Shown here: positions 57,550 through 64,000 of the stretch, piece after piece | Position numbering within the stretch: position 1 is the first letter of the stretch | Layout: every line of letters starts with the position of its first letter | DNA from: Intestinimonas sp. | Lineage (GTDB): Bacteria; Bacillota; Clostridia; Oscillospirales; Oscillospiraceae | Length of the DNA: 64,000 nucleotides | Direction of reading: 5' to 3' | Assembly (NCBI GenBank): GCA_022653075.1 | Contig: JALCSB010000008.1 | Span: 48,754 to 112,753, forward strand | Translations under genes and position numbers: made by a program | The notes under the pieces: generated by a model | What the model was told of the DNA's origin: nothing | Seen by the model: only the letters and a program-made list of their open reading frames with translations | The model's database searches: none

Positions 57550-58728
57550 TTACTCTGCCCGCAGGGCTTCCACCGGCTGAAGTGCAGATGCCTTCACGGC
57601 GGGATACAGACCAAAGCCCACGCCAATGGCTATGGAAAAGGCAAAAGCGGCCGCGCTCATCCAGACCTCCGGCAAAATAATTAGGTCGTAGAGCGCTTTG
57701 CCCAAGATAAGGGAGAGAAGATAGCCCAGAGCCACACCGATCAGCCCGCCCATACCGCTGAGCACGCCAGATTCCACCAGGAACTGGATAATAATCTCCC
57801 TGCGGGGTGCACCAATGGCTTTTTTAATGCCGATCTCCCGGGTCCGCTCGGTTACTGTGACCAGCATAATATTCATGATGCCGATACCACCCACCAGCAG
57901 GGCAATCGCCGCCACACCACCCAGCACCGCAGAGAGCGAAGCGGTCTCCTCGTTGCTCTTTGCCATGTCGGAGTTGCCGTTTTCCACCGTATACTCCCCC
58001 ACCATTTCAGAGAGGTTTTCGGCCAGGAATGCCTTTACCTTTGTGATGACGGCACTCATATTTTTGCTGGTGTCCACTTTAAAGACATAGCTGTCCAGAA
58101 TGTCGGTACCGAGCAGTGCACGGCAGGAGCTGTACGGCACCACAACCATATCGTCCATAGAGTCTTCCGTCGTGCCGTCTTTTTGATAATAAGTACCCAC
58201 CACTGTAAAGGGTACGCCGTTAATAGACACCGTCTTGCCGATAGGATTGGCGTAGCCGAACAGATACTCGGTGGTGTAGCTGCCCAGCAGGCAAACGTTG
58301 CTGCGCTGGCTAATATCCACCTGCGAGATATCACGGCCCTGCTCCAGTGTGTAATTATTGCAGGTGGAGAATTGGTCACTGCCCAGATAAACCGTGGTAT
58401 CCAAGTTGTCATCCTGATATTTCAGGGTCACGGAGGACGTGGTACTCGGGGATACCCCGGTGACCACGTCTCCCAAGTCTTTGTTACCGTATTGATACAG
58501 TGCATCCGTTAGGTCCACAATCCGGGTATCATTATAGTAGGTAATGCTGATTTTCACCTTGTTGACACCCAGCTTCTCATAGTAGGAAGTGAGGTCGGAA
58601 TTGTAGCCGGTCACCATGGCCACCAGCACTAACACCGCCGTTACGCCAATAATAATGCCAAGCATGGTGAGAAAGGATCGACTCTTTTTTTCCCGGATCG
58701 CGTCCAGCGCCATGGCAATGGCGCTCAT
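57550..58728 (-). CDS. MacB-like ABC transporter permease (FtsX family)
   Basis: 392-residue membrane protein with an N-terminal helix ([23 protein letters not shown]), a large extracellular domain (about 50-260) and three C-terminal helices ([55 protein letters not shown]). The [21 protein letters not shown] segment is the standard FtsX coupling motif. It forms an export or lipid/peptide-extruding complex with the ATPase and the HlyD-type adaptor encoded upstream. The stop overlaps nothing; its start overlaps the ATPase stop by four bases. Confidence 0.93.
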   Translation of the reverse strand: MSAIAMALDAIREKKSRSFLTMLGIIIGVTAVLVLVAMVTGYNSDLTSYYEKLGVNKVKISITYYNDTRIVDLTDALYQYGNKDLGDVVTGVSPSTTSSVTLKYQDDNLDTTVYLGSDQFSTCNNYTLEQGRDISQVDISQRSNVCLLGSYTTEYLFGYANPIGKTVSINGVPFTVVGTYYQKDGTTEDSMDDMVVVPYSSCRALLGTDILDSYVFKVDTSKNMSAVITKVKAFLAENLSEMVGEYTVENGNSDMAKSNEETASLSAVLGGVAAIALLVGGIGIMNIMLVTVTERTREIGIKKAIGAPRREIIIQFLVESGVLSGMGGLIGVALGYLLSLILGKALYDLIILPEVWMSAAAFAFSIAIGVGFGLYPAVKASALQPVEALRAE

Positions 58729-59450
58729 TGGATCATCTCCCCCGCCGCCTTGGCCAGTTTTACATGACTTGCCGTGTCATCGGAGACGATTTTACCATCC
58801 ATGACGCGGATAATACGGTCGGCCCGGGCCGCGATAGAGTTGTCATGGGTGATCAGAATGACCGTGGCACCCTGGTTGTTGCACTCCCGGAGCAACTCCA
58901 GCACCTGAGCACCGGTGCGGCTGTCAAGCGCGCCGGTGGGTTCGTCGGCCATCAAAATGGGGGAACCGGTGGCCATCGCCCGCGCGATGGCCACACGCTG
59001 CTGCTGTCCGCCGGAGAGCTGAGCAGGCCGACTTTCCGCTTTGGTCACGATGTCGACTTTCTTCAGCGCCTCCATGGCGCGTACTCTCCGCTCACCCAAT
59101 GAAATTCCCTGATACGTCAGAGGAAGCGCCACATTCTGCCACACGTTGAGAGACGGGATCAAATTGTAACCCTGGAAAATAAAGCTGATGCGGCGGGACC
59201 GGAGCTGGGAAAGTTCCCGATCGGTGCGCTCCCGAATCGAGACACCATCCAGCAGATATTCGCCGCGGGTGGGTACATCCAAACAGCCCAAAATGTTCAT
59301 CATCGTAGATTTTCCGGAACCGGAGGCACCGATAATGGCCACAAACTCTCCATAGTCAATGCTGAGACTCACACCATTCAGCGCGCGCACCTCGTTTTCC
59401 TCGCCTTCGGAATAAATTTTATAAAGGTCTTTCACCTCAATAAGACTCAT
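58725..59450 (-). CDS. MacB-type ABC transporter ATP-binding protein
   Basis: 241-residue ATPase of the LolD/MacB type: Walker [12 protein letters not shown]-loop [15 protein letters not shown], signature [16 protein letters not shown], Walker [13 protein letters not shown] and switch His in ILITHDNS. I chose the ATG at 59450 because AGGAGGTG precedes it and the protein then begins [13 protein letters not shown]; the longer frame upstream overlaps the adaptor gene. Translation is coupled to the permease gene. Confidence 0.95.
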   Translation of the reverse strand: MSLIEVKDLYKIYSEGEENEVRALNGVSLSIDYGEFVAIIGASGSGKSTMMNILGCLDVPTRGEYLLDGVSIRERTDRELSQLRSRRISFIFQGYNLIPSLNVWQNVALPLTYQGISLGERRVRAMEALKKVDIVTKAESRPAQLSGGQQQRVAIARAMATGSPILMADEPTGALDSRTGAQVLELLRECNNQGATVILITHDNSIAARADRIIRVMDGKIVSDDTASHVKLAKAAGEMIQ

Positions 59451-59481
59451 GCTTTTCACCTCCTGAAAGCTATGGACCAGC

Positions 59482-61290
59482 TCAGTTTGAGCGGCTGCGG
59501 CTACTGCCGCCCCAATTGCCGCCACCCATGTTTCCGCCGCCGGGCATACCGCCGGGTGGCATACCGTTAGGAGTGCCATTTGTGGTCTGACTGCTCTCCT
59601 GGCTCTGGCTGGTCGTATCACCATCGGAGGGTGCAGTCTGCTGGTAACCGGTAAAGATCTCCATATTCTTTTCCGCACCGGAAAGAATTTGTACGTTGGT
59701 GCCATCCGAGGTGCCAATCTCCACAGGAATGGCATAGAATCCATCCGGCACTACGCCATCCTCCAAGTCAATAGCATTATCCGGCCGTGTATCGGATTTT
59801 ATAAAGAGGCAGTCGCCTTGGTCCGTAGACTGCACCGCAGCCACCGGTGCCAGAACGCTCTCGGTCGCGTCGCCTACCTGTATGTAGTAGTCCAGATAGA
59901 TGCCGGCGGAAATGTTGTTGTCGGCATCGTCAATTGTAATCGTCACAGGGAAGGTGGCCACACCGTTAGAGCTGGTAGCCGTAAGCCCCACGTCGGTAAC
60001 GGTTCCGGTATAAGATTTTTCACTATCGCTTTCGCTGGTCAACGTAACCGACATGCCGGCGGTCACATTTTTAATATCCATCTCATCAATATCGGCGGTA
60101 ATTTCAATTGTACTTAAATCAAAGACCTTGACAGCCGTATCGCCTTTACTGGGCGTGTCGCCCACATCAATATCCACCTCGACAACAATACCGGAAAGGT
60201 CCGAGTAGACGGTATAGTCGCTGCGGCTGTCCTCCTCATCGGTAATTCGTTCTTTTAAGGTGGCAATTCGTGCCTGCGCGTTGGTGATCTGACTCTTCAG
60301 ATTGGTGATCTGGCGTTGACAGTCAGAGGCGTCGATGGCAAACAGTCTCTGGCCCGCCGTCACGGTTTGATAGTCGATGGCATCCACATAGGTGAGCTCA
60401 CCGCCCGACGAGGCCGTAAGCGTCTTGGAATTGCTATATTCCAACGTACCTTCTATCGTGGGATAGATCTTTGTTTCGCCGTCCAGCAGGTAGCCGCCAG
60501 CCGACATGCCTTCGGTCAATGCGCCGGGATTGACTACCGTGACCGTAACGGAAAAGCATTTGGTGCCCTCGTCTGTATTCCGCACCACTTTCTCAACATC
60601 GGTAACCGTTCCCGTCAGCGTCAGCATCAGGTTCGGCACGGAAATGGTGGCCGACATGCCCAGATAAATTTGATTTTCGTATGCATAGCTGAAATATTCC
60701 GTAAGCTTCATACTGCTGTCATCCACAATCTCAGCCAACACATCGCCCGCCTTCACCGTATCCCCCTTCTCATTGGTAACCTGCTCCAGATGGCCGGAAA
60801 ATGGCGCTGTGGTAGTCAGATCATTCAGAGTCTCCGTTTGATCGGCAAGGCTGTCCTGATAATCAGTGATATTTTTCTCGTAGTCGTCGATTTGATCCTG
60901 ATAGTCGTCAATCTGGTCGTCGACCTCGGAATCGTCCTGCACATAGAGCAGATCGCCCGCCTGTACCGTGTCGCCGGGGGACACGTTCACAGACTCAATT
61001 TCACTGGTAGACGCGGTGGTATATGTCTTGCTGTCCGCCGGCATGGTAGTTCCGCTTCCGGTGATGCTGGAAGCCATAGAGCCATACGTGGTGGTACTGG
61101 TAAGGGCTACCTTCTCTTCTTCCGTAAAGAAAAGCCTATAGCATAAAATTCCCGCCGCTACCACGGCCACACCGGCGACCGCCAGCAAAATCACAGTCTT
61201 TTTCTTCAATTTACGCTTTTTTTTCTGCGGAAGCTGCGCCGCAGCCGCCGCAGTCCCGTCTAATTTTCGTTTCATAAATGGAATCTGCAT
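59482..61290 (-). CDS. HlyD/RND-type membrane fusion protein (MacA-like adaptor)
   Basis: 602-residue adaptor. A Lys-rich N-terminus and one membrane helix (TVILLAVAGVAVVAAGILCYRLFF, about 31-54) are followed by a lipoyl/barrel-sandwich and hairpin region (VSPGDTVQAGDLLYVQDDSEVDDQIDDYQDQIDDYEKNITDYQDSL coiled coil), beta-barrel domains with two repeat-like lipoyl segments (GDTVKAGDVLAEIVDD, GDTPSKGDTAVKVFD), and a low-complexity Gly/Met/Asn/Pro tail (GGMPGGGNMGGGNWGG). GGGAGG precedes the ATG. Larger than typical MacA. Divergent from the response regulator. Confidence 0.92.
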   Translation of the reverse strand: MQIPFMKRKLDGTAAAAAQLPQKKKRKLKKKTVILLAVAGVAVVAAGILCYRLFFTEEEKVALTSTTTYGSMASSITGSGTTMPADSKTYTTASTSEIESVNVSPGDTVQAGDLLYVQDDSEVDDQIDDYQDQIDDYEKNITDYQDSLADQTETLNDLTTTAPFSGHLEQVTNEKGDTVKAGDVLAEIVDDSSMKLTEYFSYAYENQIYLGMSATISVPNLMLTLTGTVTDVEKVVRNTDEGTKCFSVTVTVVNPGALTEGMSAGGYLLDGETKIYPTIEGTLEYSNSKTLTASSGGELTYVDAIDYQTVTAGQRLFAIDASDCQRQITNLKSQITNAQARIATLKERITDEEDSRSDYTVYSDLSGIVVEVDIDVGDTPSKGDTAVKVFDLSTIEITADIDEMDIKNVTAGMSVTLTSESDSEKSYTGTVTDVGLTATSSNGVATFPVTITIDDADNNISAGIYLDYYIQVGDATESVLAPVAAVQSTDQGDCLFIKSDTRPDNAIDLEDGVVPDGFYAIPVEIGTSDGTNVQILSGAEKNMEIFTGYQQTAPSDGDTTSQSQESSQTTNGTPNGMPPGGMPGGGNMGGGNWGGSSRSRSN

Positions 61291-61449
61291 TTACGTTGCC
61301 TCCCTGTTCAGGTTCATTCAAAGTATAAATTTGGAACCTGAAACCAGTCTTAATTATCCAAACGATTCCTCCAAACAGCATGCTGAAAAATCTCTGCAAA
61401 AGCAGCCTGTCTGTGGTACACTTAGTACAAGTTTTTTCTTTTCTCCCCG

Positions 61450-61508
61450 GTTCAGAGTATTTTCAGCTTTCCGGTGTACATTCTGAACGGAATTTCAGAT
61501 AACTGAAA
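61450..61508. promoter_or_regulatory. Cluster of TTCAG/CTGAA boxes in the divergent region
   Basis: Perfect palindrome TTTCAG-ATAA-CTGAAA (61493-61508) lies just upstream of the response-regulator ribosome site. A second inverted repeat (GTTCAGA 61450-61456, TCTGAAC 61482-61488) and a TTTTCAG at about 61460 lie nearby. The repeated unit suggests binding of the adjacent OmpR-family regulator to control both divergent units. Confidence 0.5.
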
Positions 61509-61522
61509 AAGGAGGAATTTCC

Positions 61523-62203
61523 ATGCGCGTACTTATTGTGGAGGACGAGGTACGGCTGGCTGAGGCTTTGGGTCAGATCATGGCGGAGCAGCGGTATCTG
61601 AGTGATGTGGTCTATACCGGGACAGACGGGCTGGAATACGGCCTGTCTGGGCAATATGATGTAATCGTGTTGGATGTGATGCTCCCCGGTATGGATGGGT
61701 TGGAAGTGTCCCGCCGCCTGCGGGAAGCCAAAATCCCCACCCCAATCCTGATGCTGACCGCCCGGGACGACATACCCGACCGGGTGGCTGGGCTGGACCA
61801 CGGCGCAGATGATTATATGACCAAACCTTTTGCCTCAGAGGAACTGCTGGCCCGTATTCGCGCCCTTACCCGGCGCCAGGGTACCGTGACCACAGAGGTC
61901 ATCACGTTTTCCGACCTGACCCTAAATCTTTCAACCCGCTGCCTTCAGTGTGACGAGCAGGAGGTTCGGCTGGGCTTTAAGGAATTTGAGGTGCTGCGCC
62001 TGCTTATCGCCTACCCGAAGATGGTGGTTCCCAAGGAGGATATTATCCTGCACGTCTGGGGTGCCGACAGCGACGCGGAGGACAATAATGTGGAGGTCTA
62101 TGTCTCCTTTCTGCGGAAAAAAATGGCTTTCCTCGGCTCTAACGTCTCCATCCGCACCGTACGAAAGGTAGGCTATTATCTTGAGGTAACTACGGATGCT
62201 TAA
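61523..62203 (+). CDS. OmpR/PhoB-family response regulator
   Basis: 226-residue two-component transcription factor: EDE acidic pocket (7-9), phospho-acceptor Asp51 (VIVLDVMLPGMDG), Lys in MTKPFASEELLARI, and a winged-helix C-terminus (LGFKEFEVLRLLIAYPKMVVPKEDIILHVWG, NNVEVYVSFLRKKM). AAAGGAGG precedes the ATG. It overlaps the kinase gene by eight bases and is divergent from the MacAB-like exporter, which it likely regulates. Confidence 0.95.
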   Translation: MRVLIVEDEVRLAEALGQIMAEQRYLSDVVYTGTDGLEYGLSGQYDVIVLDVMLPGMDGLEVSRRLREAKIPTPILMLTARDDIPDRVAGLDHGADDYMTKPFASEELLARIRALTRRQGTVTTEVITFSDLTLNLSTRCLQCDEQEVRLGFKEFEVLRLLIAYPKMVVPKEDIILHVWGADSDAEDNNVEVYVSFLRKKMAFLGSNVSIRTVRKVGYYLEVTTDA

Positions 62204-63497
62204 AAAGCTGCGCCGTAAATTTGTCATGACCAACATGCTGTTGGTTTCATTGGTTTTAATTATTGTGTTCGGTCTGCTGATCGGCAGCAACAATCAGCAT
62301 ATCATCCAGCAGAGTCAGGCGGCTATGCGGGGCGCCCTGGCCTGGAGCAAAGGGTTCCGGCCGCCCCGTCTGGAGATCAGCGGTGCACCTCGGCCGGTCG
62401 GCGACTGGAACGGCGAGGGAGACCGGCAGACCGCCATTATCCCCGTCTTTTCCGTAACCATTAACCGATCTGGTACGGTAACCGAGGTAAACGACGGAGA
62501 CCGGGTTCAGGTTTCCGACGACGTGGCCGCGCAGGCAGCGGAGGAAGCCCTGCATACCGACTCTGATTCCGGTACACTCTCCGGCCTGGACCTGCGCTAT
62601 ATCCGGGAGCAGGCGGCGGATGGCTCCACCCATATTGCCTTTGCCGATCGCAGTTGGGAACGCTCCTCTCTGCGGAATCTGCTTTTATCCTGTCTGCTGG
62701 TCTTTGCCACTGCACTGGCCTGCTTTTTTTTCATCAGTCTAGCCCTGGCCAAACTGGCACTCCGACCGGTGGAACTAGCCTGGAAACAGCAGCGCCGCTT
62801 TGTAGCCGATGCCTCCCATGAACTGAAAACGCCTCTTACCGTCATTCTTACCAATGCCGGTCTTGTGTTATCCCATCCCGACGACACGGTGCGGGAACAA
62901 TCCAAATGGATCCGCTATATTCAAGAGGAGGCCCAACGGATGCGCGGTCTTGTGGAAGACCTGCTCTTTTTGGCTAAAAACGACGAAGGCCGTATGAACG
63001 CCGTCCCATTCCAAGCCGTAAATCTGTCTCAACTGACCAAGGGCGTGCTGCTCACCTTTGAGCCGGTGGCCTTTGAGGCAGGTGCAGATCTGACGGATTC
63101 GGTGACACCCGGCTTAATCGTTTCCGGCCACAGCGATCAGCTTCGACGCCTTGTGGCCATTCTGCTGGATAATGCCGTCAAGTACGCCGGCCCAGCAGGC
63201 AAAGTACACGTGTATCTGGACCGGAGCGAACGGAATATGGCCCGTCTGGCCGTACAGAATACCGGTTCACCTATCCCACCGGAACATCTGAGCCATCTGT
63301 TTGAACGGTTTTACCGGGCGGACGACTCCCGCGCCCGTACCTCCGGAGGCTATGGTCTGGGACTGGCTATCGCCAAAAGCATCGCCGAGGGCCATCACGG
63401 TTCCATCAGCGTGCGCAGCAACGCATCGGAGGGAACCGCGTTTACGGTTTTGCTGCCGGAACGTGCGGAAAAATCACCGGCTATTGAACGTTTATAG
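62196..63497 (+). CDS. Sensor histidine kinase
   Basis: 433-residue kinase. N-terminal helix (MTNMLLVSLVLIIVFGLLIGSN), an extracellular region of about 140 residues, a second helix (LLLSCLLVFATALACFFFISLAL), then H-box SHELKTPLTVILTNAGLVL, N-box LLDNAVKYAGP, and G-boxes SGGYGLGLAIAKSI and GTAFTVLLPE. No clear HAMP is seen after the second helix. Its start is inside the end of the response regulator gene. A T-rich terminator lies about 200 bases downstream. Confidence 0.95.
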   Translation: MLKKLRRKFVMTNMLLVSLVLIIVFGLLIGSNNQHIIQQSQAAMRGALAWSKGFRPPRLEISGAPRPVGDWNGEGDRQTAIIPVFSVTINRSGTVTEVNDGDRVQVSDDVAAQAAEEALHTDSDSGTLSGLDLRYIREQAADGSTHIAFADRSWERSSLRNLLLSCLLVFATALACFFFISLALAKLALRPVELAWKQQRRFVADASHELKTPLTVILTNAGLVLSHPDDTVREQSKWIRYIQEEAQRMRGLVEDLLFLAKNDEGRMNAVPFQAVNLSQLTKGVLLTFEPVAFEAGADLTDSVTPGLIVSGHSDQLRRLVAILLDNAVKYAGPAGKVHVYLDRSERNMARLAVQNTGSPIPPEHLSHLFERFYRADDSRARTSGGYGLGLAIAKSIAEGHHGSISVRSNASEGTAFTVLLPERAEKSPAIERL

Positions 63498-63689
63498 TTT
63501 GTTCACAAATTATTTGAAAACTGTCCATCATTCTCCAGATGCGCCGTGATATCCTGATAATGTCAGGCAGGGACAATAAACAACAAAAACAGAATGCACG
63601 TTCACAACACCTCCTCTCTCTTTTCTCCGCAGTTTTACTGATCCCCTTGGAAGGGCAGGCGTCCTTCCGAGGGGACAGGCCAAAGATTC
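63498..63689. other. Gene-free stretch after the kinase gene
   Basis: No supportable gene. A hairpin lacking a T-run (TCCCCTTGGAAGG, 63642-63654, with CCTTCCGAGGGGA, 63663-63675) is the only structure seen. Further right the DNA holds two terminator-like hairpins and then the IS end. Confidence 0.5.
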
Positions 63690-63727
63690 CGCCGGTCGAC
63701 ATCTCATGATGTCCCCCGGCGTTTTTT
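63690..63727 (+). terminator. Intrinsic terminator downstream of the two-component genes
   Basis: CGCCGGTCGACATC pairs with GATGTCCCCCGGCG, followed by six T residues on the plus strand. Confidence 0.85.
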
Positions 63728-63747
63728 AGTTCTCCGTTTTCGCAGTC

Positions 63748-63795
63748 AGGCGCCCCGCCATGGAAAATCACGGCGGGGCGCCTGGCCTTTTATAG
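63748..63795 (+). terminator. Second GC-rich hairpin
   Basis: AGGCGCCCCGCC and GGCGGGGCGCCT are perfect arms, followed by GGCCTTTTATA. Could act as a terminator or be part of an insertion-element end, as an IS110 fragment begins about 110 bases on. Confidence 0.6.
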
Positions 63796-63907
63796 CGGTA
63801 TATCGGCTTTTCTATCACGATCTGCTGGTGAAACAGGACCATTTTTTTTCTTCCGCATATACTAAGGATTGAGACAGACCGGCTATAAAGATTTGTCAAG
63901 CGGAAGT

Positions 63908-64000
63908 TCAGATAGCCGGGACATAAGGGGCGTTGTCACGAAGAACAGCAAATATGATATTAACCATTTTGCGTGAAACATGTCCTAAAGCAGTAAGATG
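63908..64000 (-). CDS. IS110-family transposase, C-terminal end (runs off the window)
   Basis: The last 30 codons of a minus-strand frame that continues beyond the right edge: HLTALGHVSRKMVNIIFAVLRDN followed by APYVPAI and TGA. The pattern (conserved helical segment ending in I-x-A-V-L-R-D-N-x-P-Y) is typical of the C-terminus of IS110/IS116/IS902 transposases. Only this end is visible, so it cannot be judged whether the element is intact. The nearby 63796-63907 stretch may hold the non-coding terminus of the element. Confidence 0.7.
   Translation of the reverse strand, partial: HLTALGHVSRKMVNIIFAVLRDNAPYVPAI

Noticed and set aside
1..64000. CRISPR array, rRNA operon or replication origin
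   Set aside because: No regularly spaced repeats, rRNA-like stretches or DnaA-box clusters were seen.

Overview
The window reads as chromosomal DNA of a Gram-positive, anaerobic, spore-forming member of the Clostridia, most likely an Oscillospiraceae/Ruminococcaceae gut bacterium. The support is spoIVB-spo0A, yabP-yabQ-divIC-yabR, a spoVB-like flippase next to mazG-hup-rqcP, an Hnd-type trimeric [FeFe] hydrogenase, an SLH-domain surface protein and tail genes of the PBSX type. Most of the window is GC-rich; the first 6.7 kb is visibly more AT-rich.

Layout. 0-5.5 kb: a dppABCDF-like peptide ABC transporter operon (minus strand). 5.5-6.8 kb: gene-poor DNA with decayed fragments (DegV-like, DUF3846-like) ending at a tRNA-Arg(CCG). 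7.1-12 kb: sporulation and division genes (spoIVB, spo0A, yabP, yabQ, divIC, yabR) around birA. 12.2-18.3 kb: metabolic and housekeeping genes (amidohydrolase, lone fumarase alpha subunit, trmB, AIM24-like protein, thiolase/DUF35 pair, pseudouridine synthase). 18.6-20 kb: a radical SAM/SPASM protein. 20-30.4 kb: a minus-strand gene chain with punA, mtaD, spoVB-like, mazG, hup, rqcP, a cation diffusion facilitator, a two-component system, an HtrA protease and a small conserved protein. 30.5-39 kb: hndABCD hydrogenase plus a second module with a degenerate hydrogenase-like iron-sulfur protein, two DRTGG proteins, two GHKL ATPases and a PHP protein. 39.3-41.6 kb: serC-serA. 41.8-55.1 kb: a compact contractile phage-type cassette. 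55.3-63.5 kb: SLH protein, MacAB-like exporter, and a divergent response regulator/kinase pair. Right edge: the C-terminal end of an IS110-family transposase.

The most unusual region is the 13.3-kb head-tail cassette. It keeps PBSX gene order (terminase, portal, protease, capsid, connectors, sheath, tube, chaperone, LysM hub, baseplate) but shows no integrase, repressor, replication, lysis or full tail-fibre gene, and the slot for the tape measure holds only a 194-residue protein. It looks like a domesticated phage, gene-transfer-agent-like or short-tailed particle locus. Its tail-chaperone gene carries a convincing -1 programmed frameshift site (A7 slippery run plus a 12-bp stem-loop).

Other points: the usual yabM-N-hup-O-P-Q-divIC-R cluster is split in a way that one 15-kb inversion would explain; a sensor kinase appears to start at ATT; a thiolase homologue has Pro in place of its catalytic Cys and is paired with a DUF35 zinc-ribbon protein. 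All function calls rest on reading motifs and gene order by eye; no database search was run.
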